Shown: positions 1 to 6,043 of the stretch, piece by piece
How the letters are laid out: each line of letters begins with the position of its first letter
Numbering within the stretch: the first letter of the stretch is position 1
Assembly (NCBI GenBank): GCA_022571575.1
Contig: JACZXN010000097.1
Location: 1 to 6,704 of the forward strand
From: Chloroflexota bacterium
Lineage (GTDB): Bacteria > Chloroflexota > Dehalococcoidia > UBA3495
Length of the DNA: 6,704 bases
Direction of reading: 5' to 3'
Translations under genes and position numbers: made by a program
Notes under the pieces: generated by a model
What the model was told of the DNA's origin: nothing
The model's input: only the letters and a program-made list of their open reading frames with translations
Database searches by the model: none

Positions 1-941
1 TCTGCGAATTAACCGAAAATATTGACGTCCTGATCCATGACCTGCCCCCCTCCCGGGCCGCCGAGTGCGGGCTCGGTCCGGACCGGCTGGCCGCGTCCCG
101 GCCCGGCCTGATCGCCGCCGCCATCACCCCCTACGGCAGCACCGGCCCCTACTCCGAATACGCCGCCAACGACATCAACGTCTTCCACGCCGGAGGGGAG
201 GGGAACCTGCTGCCCAACGGCCTGGCCCTGGACCAGTTCCCCGGCCGGGCGCCCATCACCGCCGGCAGCATGATGGGCTCCTACCAGGGCGGGCTCACCG
301 CCGCGGTGGGCATCGTTGGGGCCGTCTACGCCCGGTGGGGCGGGTCTCCGGGGCAGTCCATCGACTGTTCCATACAGGAGGCCCAGTTGACCATCGGCTA
401 CCTCCCGGTCCAGCGGCTGGAATCAGAGGGATTCGTGGAGACCCGGTTCTCCCGCTATTTCCGGGTCGGCGGGGTCATGCCGGCCTCCGACGGGCATGTG
501 GAGCTATTGACCCTGGAGCCCCGGCAGTGGGAGAGCCTGGGCGTCTTTCTGGGCGGACCCGACTGGGCGGCCCCCGAGAGATTCCAGGACCCGGCAACCC
601 ACGGCGCCGAGATAAACCGCCACCTCCGGGAATGGACCGCCACCAAGACCAAGGACTGGCTGTATCACGAGGGCCAGGCCCAGGGCGTCCCCTTCGCCCC
701 GTATTACACCCCCAAAGAGGTGTTCGAGAGCCCCCAGCAGCGTGACCGGGACTTTTTTGTCCCGGTGGACCACCCCGAGGCCGGAGAATACGACTATGCC
801 GGGCTGCCCTTCCGCATGACGGAAACTCCGCCGGTTCTGGACCGCGCTCCGCTATTGGGAGAGCACAACGCCGAGGTGCTCCGATCCCTGGGATACACGG
901 GTGAAGAGATCGTCGCGCTGGCCCGCGCGGGCGTGGTCTGA
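1..941 (+). CDS. Family III (CaiB/BaiF) CoA-transferase, probable non-catalytic subunit; 5' end outside window
   Basis: The frame is open from base 3 to the TGA at 939-941 and gives 312 visible residues; roughly 85-100 N-terminal residues are missing to the left. Family III enzymes move CoA between carboxylic acids through an enzyme-bound aspartyl anhydride. Family marks are the segment ITPYGSTGPYSEYAANDINV, the block from about visible residue 92 ending PGQSIDCSIQEAQ, and the C-terminal LGEHNAEVLRSLGY. Aligning without gaps from the PGQ anchor back to the conserved D-x-x-x-G puts Ser (codon 279-281, context MMGSYQGG) where the catalytic Asp normally sits. The protein is therefore probably catalytically inactive, a structural or substrate-shaping partner of the next gene. 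The one-base stop/start overlap implies translational coupling. Family call is sure; loss of activity is inferred from sequence only. Confidence 0.93.
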   Translation, partial: CELTENIDVLIHDLPPSRAAECGLGPDRLAASRPGLIAAAITPYGSTGPYSEYAANDINVFHAGGEGNLLPNGLALDQFPGRAPITAGSMMGSYQGGLTAAVGIVGAVYARWGGSPGQSIDCSIQEAQLTIGYLPVQRLESEGFVETRFSRYFRVGGVMPASDGHVELLTLEPRQWESLGVFLGGPDWAAPERFQDPATHGAEINRHLREWTATKTKDWLYHEGQAQGVPFAPYYTPKEVFESPQQRDRDFFVPVDHPEAGEYDYAGLPFRMTETPPVLDRAPLLGEHNAEVLRSLGYTGEEIVALARAGVV

Positions 942-2143
942 TGGCCGGCGCTCCGGGACCACTCTCCGGCATCAGGGTGGCCGATTTCTCGGTCCACGCC
1001 GCCGGGCCCTTCGCCGGACTGATGCTGGCGGAGATGGGCGCGCAGGTCATCAAGATCGAGAGCTCCGCCCGGCTGGACATCACCCGCCGTCCCCACGCCA
1101 TGTACGGCAAGCCGCCCTCGAGCTTCGAGCAGATCAACGCCAACAAGATGTCGGCCTGCCTGAATCTCAAGGAACCCCGGGCGGTGGAACTGGCCCTGGA
1201 ACTTGTGCGGGTTTCCGACGTGGTGCTGGAGAATTTCCGGCCGGGCGTGTTCGACCGCTTGGGCATCGGCTACGAGTCGCTGCGGCAGGTGAAGCCGGAC
1301 ATCATCCTGGTGTCGCTCTCGTCCAACGGCCAGAGCGGCCCGGAGCGCAATTACGCCGGCTACGCCCCCATGTTCTCGGCCCTGGGAGGTCTGGGCCACC
1401 TCACCGGCTACCCCGACGGGCCGCCGGTGGAGCTTCGCCACGGCATGGACCACACCGGTGGCATGTTGCTGGCCTTCACCGCCGTGGCCGCCCTCTGCGC
1501 CAAGCGGCGCACCGAACTCGGCCAGCACGTGGACGTTTCGGTCCGGGACATGGGCTCGGCCTTCATCGGTCAGGCCCTTCTCGATTACGCCATGAACGGC
1601 CGCGAGGCCCACCGTCAGGGCAACCGCGACGACTCCGCCGCGCCCCAGGGCGTCTACCGGTGCCTGGGCGACGATGCCTGGGTCACCATATCCGTGGGGT
1701 CGCCGGACGAGTGGCGGGGCTTGATCGACGCCATGGGCCGTCCCCCGTGGGCCGAGGGAGATAGGTTCGGCGACGCCTTTCGCCGCTGGAAACACCACGA
1801 CGAACTGGACGGATTGATCGAGGAGTGGACGGCGGGAAATACGCCGTGGGAAGTCACCGAAAAGCTCCAGTCCCACCGGGTGCCCGCCTTCCCGTCCCTC
1901 TCCCCGGACCAGTTGATGAGCGACCCCCACCTTCTGGCCCGGGAGGCCTTTCCCACTGTGAGCCATCCGGAAAAGGGCAGGCAACGGGCCGTGGTCCCGC
2001 CATGGCGGTTCTCCGGAACTCCGGCCCGCATCGACCGGTGGACCCCTGACCTGGGTGAGCACAACATGGAAGTTTTTCATGGCATACTCGGCCTTCCGAA
2101 GAAGGAGGTCGAAGGCTTGGAGAATGACCGAGTGGTTTGGTAG
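941..2143 (+). CDS. Family III (CaiB/BaiF) CoA-transferase, catalytic subunit
   Basis: A 400-residue protein, the normal length for this family. The N terminus (GPLSGIRVADFSVHAAGPFA, then LMLAEMGAQVIKIE) is the standard opening with the CoA-binding Rossmann-like region. ENFRPGVFDRLGIGYESL at about 97-114 is a second family signature. Asp170 (context HGMDHTGG), 25 residues before the GQHVDVS block, fits the nucleophilic Asp that forms the acyl anhydride. The C terminus LGEHNMEVF is also typical. The ATG overlaps the stop of the preceding paralogue (TGATG) and has no clear Shine-Dalgarno sequence, so it probably depends on translational coupling. It likely transfers CoA, perhaps from succinyl-CoA, to an organic acid in a degradation pathway; donor and acceptor cannot be read from sequence. 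Racemase members of the family (AMACR-like) are a less likely alternative. Confidence 0.94.
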   Translation: MAGAPGPLSGIRVADFSVHAAGPFAGLMLAEMGAQVIKIESSARLDITRRPHAMYGKPPSSFEQINANKMSACLNLKEPRAVELALELVRVSDVVLENFRPGVFDRLGIGYESLRQVKPDIILVSLSSNGQSGPERNYAGYAPMFSALGGLGHLTGYPDGPPVELRHGMDHTGGMLLAFTAVAALCAKRRTELGQHVDVSVRDMGSAFIGQALLDYAMNGREAHRQGNRDDSAAPQGVYRCLGDDAWVTISVGSPDEWRGLIDAMGRPPWAEGDRFGDAFRRWKHHDELDGLIEEWTAGNTPWEVTEKLQSHRVPAFPSLSPDQLMSDPHLLAREAFPTVSHPEKGRQRAVVPPWRFSGTPARIDRWTPDLGEHNMEVFHGILGLPKKEVEGLENDRVVW

Positions 2144-2162
2144 GGCCGTGGCAGGCTAAAAA

Positions 2163-2202
2163 GGCTCCGGGTGAAAGCCGGGGGCCTCTGCTTTGCGGTT
2201 TT
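2163..2202 (+). terminator. Possible rho-independent terminator after the CoA-transferase pair
   Basis: GGCTCCGG (2163-2170) can pair with CCGGGGGCC (2178-2186) across a 7-base loop, with one G-U pair and one bulged G. The T-rich stretch after it is broken (TCTGCTTTGCGGTTTT), so termination may be weak. It sits 20 bases after the stop codon and is preceded by a short A run. Confidence 0.35.
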
Positions 2203-2222
2203 ACCAACATATTGAGTACAAT
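2193..2222 (+). promoter_or_regulatory. Candidate sigma70-type promoter for the hydrolase gene
   Basis: TTGCGG (2193-2198) and TACAAT (2217-2222) are separated by 18 bases. The -10 matches the consensus at 5 of 6 positions and the -35 is weak. Transcription would start near 2229, giving a leader of about 55 bases before the ATG at 2285. It overlaps the tail of the possible terminator, as expected for back-to-back units. Sequence match only. Confidence 0.4.
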
Positions 2223-2284
2223 CCTCCGGGGATTCCGGTTTGTGTACCGGTGAGTGGAGATTTAACATTGGCGGAAGCACGGGC

Positions 2285-3064
2285 ATGACCAGTGAAACGA
2301 AGACAGTGGTCTCACTGCGCGGGGTGGACATCCCCCTGGTCCGCCGGGGCTCTGGCCCGCCGGTCCTGGTGTTCCACGGCGGCGATGGACCGGTGGACCA
2401 TCTCCCGTTCGCCGAGAGCCTCTCCGGCGATTTTGAGTTGCTTCATCCCACCCACCCCGGGTTCGACGGCTCGCCCATCCCCGAGCATTTCGATAACCTG
2501 CAGGACCTGATCTTCCTGTATCTGGACCTGATCGACTCCCTGAACCTTCAGGACGCGGTCCTGATGGGGTTTTCCATGGGCGGTTGGCTGGCCGCCGAGA
2601 TCGCGGCGATCAGCACCAGCCGCTTCTCCAAGCTGGTCCTGGTGGACTCGGTGGGCATCAAGCCGGGTGGCCCCTTCGACCGGGACATAGCCGACGTATT
2701 CGCCCTTTCCGCCGGGGACCTGTTGAAGGCCACCTGGCACGACCCCTCCAAGGCCCCGGACCCGGCGGAGATGACTGAAGAAGAGCTCCAGACGGTGGCG
2801 GCCAACAAAGTGGCCCACGGGCTCTACACCTGGGAGCCGTACATGCATAACCCCAAGCTACGCTACCGGTTGCACCGCATAGACATCCCCACCCTTCTGA
2901 TCTGGGGCGAAAACGACGGAATTGTTACGACGGACTACGGCGCTTCGCTGCGGGACTTGATCCCGGGCGCCCGCCTGTCCGTGATCTCCGAGTCTGGCCA
3001 TCACCCGCACATCGAGCAGCCCGGCGAGTTTGAAAAACGTTTCCTGGAGTTCGCTTCCAGTTAG
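2285..3064 (+). CDS. Alpha/beta-hydrolase fold protein
   Basis: A 259-residue single-domain alpha/beta-hydrolase, normal length for the family. It contains the oxyanion-hole HGG (31-33), the nucleophile elbow GFSMGG with Ser97, the acid-bearing strand LLIWGENDG with Asp211, and the catalytic His in SGHHPHIEQP (His239, next to His240). A complete triad implies an active enzyme. The pattern is closest to the meta-cleavage-product hydrolase, lactonase and carboxylesterase group; the exact substrate is unknown. There is no signal peptide, so it is cytoplasmic. The ATG at 2285 is preferred because homology begins soon after it and GGCGGAAG lies just upstream; an in-frame TTG at 2240 would add 15 residues with no family likeness. 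The monooxygenase lies 116 bases downstream on the same strand, so the hydrolase may act on its oxidised product. Confidence 0.9.
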   Translation: MTSETKTVVSLRGVDIPLVRRGSGPPVLVFHGGDGPVDHLPFAESLSGDFELLHPTHPGFDGSPIPEHFDNLQDLIFLYLDLIDSLNLQDAVLMGFSMGGWLAAEIAAISTSRFSKLVLVDSVGIKPGGPFDRDIADVFALSAGDLLKATWHDPSKAPDPAEMTEEELQTVAANKVAHGLYTWEPYMHNPKLRYRLHRIDIPTLLIWGENDGIVTTDYGASLRDLIPGARLSVISESGHHPHIEQPGEFEKRFLEFASS

Positions 3065-3065
3065 C

Positions 3066-3108
3066 CGGGCGCCATGAGAACCTGGATTCACCCGGTCTTC
3101 GGCGCCCG
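3066..3108. repeat. 8-bp perfect inverted repeat just after the hydrolase stop, possible weak terminator
   Basis: CGGGCGCC (3066-3073) and GGCGCCCG (3101-3108) are perfect inverted copies separated by 27 bases, starting two bases after the stop codon. Only TTT follows the right arm and the loop is long, so this is a poor intrinsic terminator. It may instead protect the transcript's 3' end or partly attenuate read-through into the monooxygenase gene. Confidence 0.4.
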
Positions 3109-3128
3109 TTTCCCGAAAATCGCTTCCC

Positions 3129-3164
3129 CGAAATCGTTTGCGAAATCGTTTGCGAAATCGTTTG
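3129..3164. repeat. Three perfect 12-bp tandem repeats upstream of the monooxygenase gene
   Basis: The unit CGAAATCGTTTG occurs three times with no mismatch (3129-3140, 3141-3152, 3153-3164). A degenerate neighbour, CGAAAATCGCTT, lies at 3114-3125. The array ends 5 bases before the presumed ribosome binding site. Each unit is partly self-complementary (GCGAA/UUUGC with one G-U pair). It could be a direct-repeat binding site for a regulator, an RNA feature of the leader, or a slippage-made satellite. Repetition is directly visible; function is not known. Confidence 0.9.
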
Positions 3165-3169
3165 ATAGT

Positions 3170-3174
3170 AGGTG
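3170..3174 (+). promoter_or_regulatory. Ribosome binding site that favours a TTG start for the monooxygenase
   Basis: AGGTG matches the anti-Shine-Dalgarno complement (AGGAGGUG) and lies 6 bases before the TTG at 3181. The only in-frame alternative upstream, GTG at 3172, falls inside this motif and has no good site before it. A TAG at 3169-3171 rules out any longer N terminus. Confidence 0.6.
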
Positions 3175-3180
3175 CCTGAT

Positions 3181-4410
3181 TTGAGAGCTTGGTTTTTCAC
3201 CGAAGACGCCTATCCCTACCTGCCCGAAGCGGACTCCTACGAGTCCATACGGGTCAATCTGCCCAACAAGCATTTCGACCCGGAAACCGGGGCCGATCTC
3301 TACAACATGTATCTGGACATGTGGTGCGCGGCCGATGAGATGGGCCTCAACATCATGAACAACGAACACCACCAGACGGCCACCTGCATGGTCCCGGCGG
3401 CGCCCATCATGCTGGGCATTCTCGCCCGGGAGACCAAGAACGCCCGCCTCCTGATCCTGGGCAATCCGATTTCCAACCGAAGCCAGCCCGTCCGCGTGGC
3501 CGAGGAGATGGCGTTGATCGACGTGATCTCCCGGGGCCGGCTCGAATGCGGGTTCGTACGGGCAGTGCCCTATGAGACCGCTCCGGCCAACGTTTTCCCG
3601 TACCGGGGCACCGAGAAGCTATGGGAGGCCCACGATCTGATCATCAAGGCCTGGACTCACCATGAGGGGCCGTTCAACTTCGAAGGCCGCTGGTTCCATG
3701 CCCGGCAGGTCAACATCTGGCCCCGGCCCTACCAGCAGCCCCATCCCCCCGTGTGGGTAACCATGGGCAGCGCCGGAACGGCGGCCCAAGTCGGCCAGCG
3801 CGGGCATGTGGGAGGAGTCTTCCTGGCCGGCTATCCCAGGATACGGGACGTATTCGATGGCTACCGCCAGGGGTACTTGGACACCCACGGAGAGGACGCG
3901 CCCATCGACCGGCTCGCCTACTGCGCCCTGATCTTCGTGGGTAAGACCGAGAAGGAGGGGTTGGAAGGCGCGGAAAAGCTGCTGTGGTATATGACGTCAA
4001 ATAAAGTCCCTCCCCATTTCAGCAACCCACCCGGCTATCACCCGCCGGCGGTGGCGGCCACCATCATGCGGGGCGAGTCCGGCGTGGGCTTCCCCGCGGC
4101 GCCCACGGTCGCGGAACAGATGGCGCGCGGCATCGTCTTCGCTGGGAATCCGGACCAAGTCTACGAGCAGATAAAGAGCTTCTGGGAGTACAGCGGCGGG
4201 TTCGGCAACCTGATGATGATGAGCCAGGCCGGGTTCATGACCTTCGAAGAGACACTGTCGTCGATGAAGCTCTTCAGCCAGGAGGTGTACCCGCGCCTGA
4301 AGGAGCTGACCGCGAGCTACGACCCGGGCGTGATGCGGGAATTAAGGGCGTCGCGGCCCAACGTGGAGAACATCGACGTCAGCACCCTGGCCTCTGAATT
4401 CGTACGGTAG
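3181..4410 (+). CDS. Luciferase-like flavin (FMN or F420) monooxygenase
   Basis: A 409-residue member of the bacterial luciferase-like superfamily, a TIM-barrel flavoenzyme using reduced FMN or F420. Visible signatures are NEHH at 61-64, GNPISNRSQPVRVAEEMALI from 94, the segment 114-132 with SRGRLECGFVRAVPYE, the helix KLWEAHDLIIKAW, and WPRPYQQPHPPVWV at 180-193. A GxPDQV-like element near the C terminus (AGNPDQVYEQIKSF) is typical of the group. It is longer than the usual ~340 residues, with insertions after the barrel core, as in long-form members I associate with marine Chloroflexota (from memory). The start is set by a ribosome binding site 6 bases before TTG 3181; GTG 3172 would add three residues. 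It probably oxygenates an organic substrate (hydroxylation or Baeyer-Villiger type). No flavin reductase is in the window, so reduced flavin must come from elsewhere. Confidence 0.92.
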   Translation: MRAWFFTEDAYPYLPEADSYESIRVNLPNKHFDPETGADLYNMYLDMWCAADEMGLNIMNNEHHQTATCMVPAAPIMLGILARETKNARLLILGNPISNRSQPVRVAEEMALIDVISRGRLECGFVRAVPYETAPANVFPYRGTEKLWEAHDLIIKAWTHHEGPFNFEGRWFHARQVNIWPRPYQQPHPPVWVTMGSAGTAAQVGQRGHVGGVFLAGYPRIRDVFDGYRQGYLDTHGEDAPIDRLAYCALIFVGKTEKEGLEGAEKLLWYMTSNKVPPHFSNPPGYHPPAVAATIMRGESGVGFPAAPTVAEQMARGIVFAGNPDQVYEQIKSFWEYSGGFGNLMMMSQAGFMTFEETLSSMKLFSQEVYPRLKELTASYDPGVMRELRASRPNVENIDVSTLASEFVR

Positions 4411-4431
4411 TGAGATTGGTGAGGAAAGCGC

Positions 4432-5538
4432 ATGTCTGCCGTTCCTGAATCCCGGTCTCGAGCCCTGATCAAGAGCGCGGTACGGTGGGTTAAAGACCAC
4501 CGCAGCGGGGCCTTCGCCGCGCTGACCTTCTCGGTCTCCGTCGCACTGGCCCTTTTCTTCGGCCTCTCCAACCTCGGCGAGCCCGACCCCAAGATGACCT
4601 ACGAGATTCTGCGGGAGATCGACGTGCTGGATGTCCGGACCCCCGTGGAGGACCTGCAGATCACCTTCCGGGACCAGGATATCCAGGCCGAGAACCTCAA
4701 TCTGCGCATCTACGCCATGCGGGTGGTCAATAACGGCGAAGTCGATATCCTGCAGACCCAATACGACCAGGACCAGGTCTGGGGCCTGCGGGTGATCGAC
4801 GGCCGGGTCATCGAGGCAAGACTGATCGAGGCCAGTTCCAGCTATCTGAGCGCCAAAGCCAATCCGCAGGTCGTCGGAGAGGACATCGTCGAGTTCGACA
4901 AAGCCATCGTGGAAAAAGGCCAGTTCTTCGCCTTCAACATGCTGGTGGTCCACGCCAAGGACGTGACCCCCGAAATCGTTCCACTGGGCAAGATCGCGGG
5001 CATCGACGAGATATTTCTGACGCGGGTGCCGGTGAAGGTGGAGGGGCCGGGATTCTTTTCGGACCTCTTTGCCGGGGGCTGGCCGGTGCAACTGGTCCGG
5101 GCCTTGCTGTTCCTCATGGGCGCGGCCGTCGTACTGGGGCTCTTTGCCGCCGCCGTGCTGTCTTATTCGTTCCTCACGGCAGCCATTCGCCGCCGCCGGA
5201 TCGGAATCTCAGTGGTGATGAAAACCCTGATGAATCAAAAGCAACGCGACCTGCTGTCTGAGGTCTATATGCACCACGGAATGTCCGGATTGAGCGACCT
5301 GCGGGAGAAACTGGGTAGTTCTGAGAAGCTAAAACTGGAGGCCGACACCTCGGGCACGGTGGTACTGGCCGGCGAGTCTGAATTCCGTATCCCGCCGGCC
5401 TACTATTCTGCCGCGTCACTCAAGGAGGCCGATGTGCTTGCCGGAAAGGGCAAGGCCCGTCTTACCGCCGACCCGGACTTTCAGGCACACCTGGACCTTT
5501 TCCTGCAAGAACTGAGCACCGGTCGCCGCGTTTTCTAG
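4432..5538 (+). CDS. Two-pass membrane protein of unknown function
   Basis: 368 residues, not recognised as a named family. A basic N terminus (K14, R19, K21, R24) precedes a first membrane helix at about 27-46. Residues about 50-215 look like a beta-rich extracytoplasmic domain (YEILREIDVLDVRTPVEDLQ, then ITFRDQDIQAENLNLRIYAM), resembling domains that sense or bind outside the membrane. A second helix spans about 222-250, followed by RRRR (253-256), so both termini should be cytoplasmic. The C-terminal ~110 residues form a soluble tail with a helical start (KQRDLLSEVYMHHGMSG). No enzyme motif is visible. The start is supported by GAGG 8-10 bases before the ATG. It begins 21 bases after the monooxygenase stop, so co-transcription is likely. 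A role in sensing or envelope function is only a guess. Confidence 0.85.
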   Translation: MSAVPESRSRALIKSAVRWVKDHRSGAFAALTFSVSVALALFFGLSNLGEPDPKMTYEILREIDVLDVRTPVEDLQITFRDQDIQAENLNLRIYAMRVVNNGEVDILQTQYDQDQVWGLRVIDGRVIEARLIEASSSYLSAKANPQVVGEDIVEFDKAIVEKGQFFAFNMLVVHAKDVTPEIVPLGKIAGIDEIFLTRVPVKVEGPGFFSDLFAGGWPVQLVRALLFLMGAAVVLGLFAAAVLSYSFLTAAIRRRRIGISVVMKTLMNQKQRDLLSEVYMHHGMSGLSDLREKLGSSEKLKLEADTSGTVVLAGESEFRIPPAYYSAASLKEADVLAGKGKARLTADPDFQAHLDLFLQELSTGRRVF

Positions 5539-5599
5539 AGGCTTTTGAAAGGTGTGGTCCAACGAGTCCCCCGGCCTGCCGTCGGAACCCGCCACGAAT

Positions 5600-5833
5600 T
5601 CACTCTTTGTTTAGGTCCTCGGCGGTCAAGACCCGAAAACCGATCGCAACCTTGACCTGGTACCAGGTCACACCGCCGTCTTGAATGCTGCCCCGTATTT
5701 CCTTTACCTCGAACCAGTCCAAGTTCTTGATCGTTTCGCCGGCCCGAGAAATCGCCCCATCGATCGCCTCTTGGACTCCGTCTGAAGACGAACCAACCAA
5801 CTCGATAACTTTGTAGGTACTACCAACTGTCAT
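5600..5833 (-). CDS. Dodecin family flavin-binding protein
   Basis: A 77-residue protein matching dodecin along its whole length, slightly longer than the usual ~68-70 because of a short C-terminal tail. YKVIELVGSSSDGVQEAID is the first beta strand and helix, KNLDWFEVKEIRG holds Trp40, and VTWYQVKVAIGFRV holds Gln59. In characterised dodecins a Trp and a Gln 19 residues later stack on and hydrogen-bond the isoalloxazine ring; Trp40 and Gln59 keep that spacing. Dodecins form hollow 12-mers that store or buffer flavin and quench its photochemistry in the cytoplasm. The start has an excellent ribosome binding site (AAGGAG, 7 bases before the ATG) and its own promoter. It is convergent with the membrane-protein gene and divergent from the collagen-like gene, so it is probably a separate single-gene unit. 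Confidence 0.95.
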   Translation of the reverse strand: MTVGSTYKVIELVGSSSDGVQEAIDGAISRAGETIKNLDWFEVKEIRGSIQDGGVTWYQVKVAIGFRVLTAEDLNKE

Positions 5834-5862
5834 TGCATCACTCCTTCTTACTTTGGGGGCGG

Positions 5863-5892
5863 ATTATAGTTAAAAAGTGCCCGTGATTACAA
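5863..5892 (-). promoter_or_regulatory. Sigma70-type promoter of the dodecin gene
   Basis: Read on the - strand, TTGTAA (5892-5887) and a perfect TATAAT (5868-5863) are 18 bases apart. Transcription would begin near 5856, leaving a leader of about 22 bases that just contains the ribosome binding site. It is the best promoter match in the window. Confidence 0.65.
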
Positions 5893-5934
5893 TACCCGCT
5901 GCCTTTGCGAGATAAGTCTATTTGGCGATTTGGG

Positions 5935-5940
5935 TATAAT
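5935..5940 (+). promoter_or_regulatory. Candidate -10 element for the collagen-like gene
   Basis: A perfect TATAAT on the + strand, without a convincing -35 at 15-19 bases upstream and without a TGn extension. If used, transcription would start near 5947 and give a leader of about 205 bases containing both stem-loops. Its location between divergent genes is sensible, but a lone hexamer in AT-richer DNA is weak evidence. Confidence 0.3.
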
Positions 5941-5960
5941 AGTGTCTTTCACGTCTCGCC

Positions 5961-5979
5961 CAACCGGCGATTCCGGTTG
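5961..5979 (+). other. Stem-loop 1 in the collagen-like gene's leader
   Basis: CAACCGG (5961-5967) and CCGGTTG (5973-5979) form a perfect 7-bp stem with a 5-base loop (CGATT). No U tract follows, so it is not a terminator. On DNA the same sequence could be an operator half-site pair. Confidence 0.5.
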
Positions 5980-6009
5980 ATGCAGCAGAGAAATTTTGCG
6001 AAACTCCAA

Positions 6010-6043
6010 GGCGCAACGACTATCCTTCGGGAGCAGTTGCGCC
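6010..6043 (+). other. Stem-loop 2 with a UUCG tetraloop in the collagen-like gene's leader
   Basis: GGCGCAAC (6010-6017) and GTTGCGCC (6036-6043) make a perfect 8-bp outer stem. Inside, after an asymmetric internal loop, TCC-TTCG-GGA (6022-6031) forms a short stem capped by C(UUCG)G, a very stable RNA tetraloop. No T run follows, so it is not an intrinsic terminator. The stable tetraloop suggests it acts as RNA. I do not match it to any known riboswitch class. Confidence 0.5.

Noticed and set aside
65..745. 226-codon + strand frame, and the - strand frame 475-1266, over the first CoA-transferase
   Set aside because: Arg/Pro/Gly-rich translations with no motif, in frames other than the well-supported CoA-transferase frame.
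794..2080. 428-codon open frame on the - strand opposite the second CoA-transferase
   Set aside because: It lies entirely antisense to a gene with clear family motifs. Its protein shows no recognisable motif and is rich in Gly, Arg, His and Pro, as expected from GC-rich codon shadowing.
2235..2250. Small hairpin CCGGT-ttgtgt-ACCGG in the hydrolase leader
   Set aside because: Only 5 bp, easily chance in GC-rich DNA, and no supporting context.
2240..2284. TTG start at 2240 giving a 274-residue hydrolase
   Set aside because: The extra 15 residues resemble no hydrolase N terminus. The ATG at 2285 starts just before the fold and has a plausible ribosome binding site.
3129..3164. CRISPR-like array
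   Set aside because: The 12-bp units are directly adjacent with no spacers, and no cas genes are nearby.
5539..5599. Bidirectional terminator between the convergent membrane-protein and dodecin genes
   Set aside because: Expected at this site, but I found no stem longer than about 3-4 bp and no matching T tracts.
6010..6043. tRNA or tRNA fragment
   Set aside because: The GC-rich stem invited a check, but there is no D-arm, T-loop or anticodon arm arrangement.
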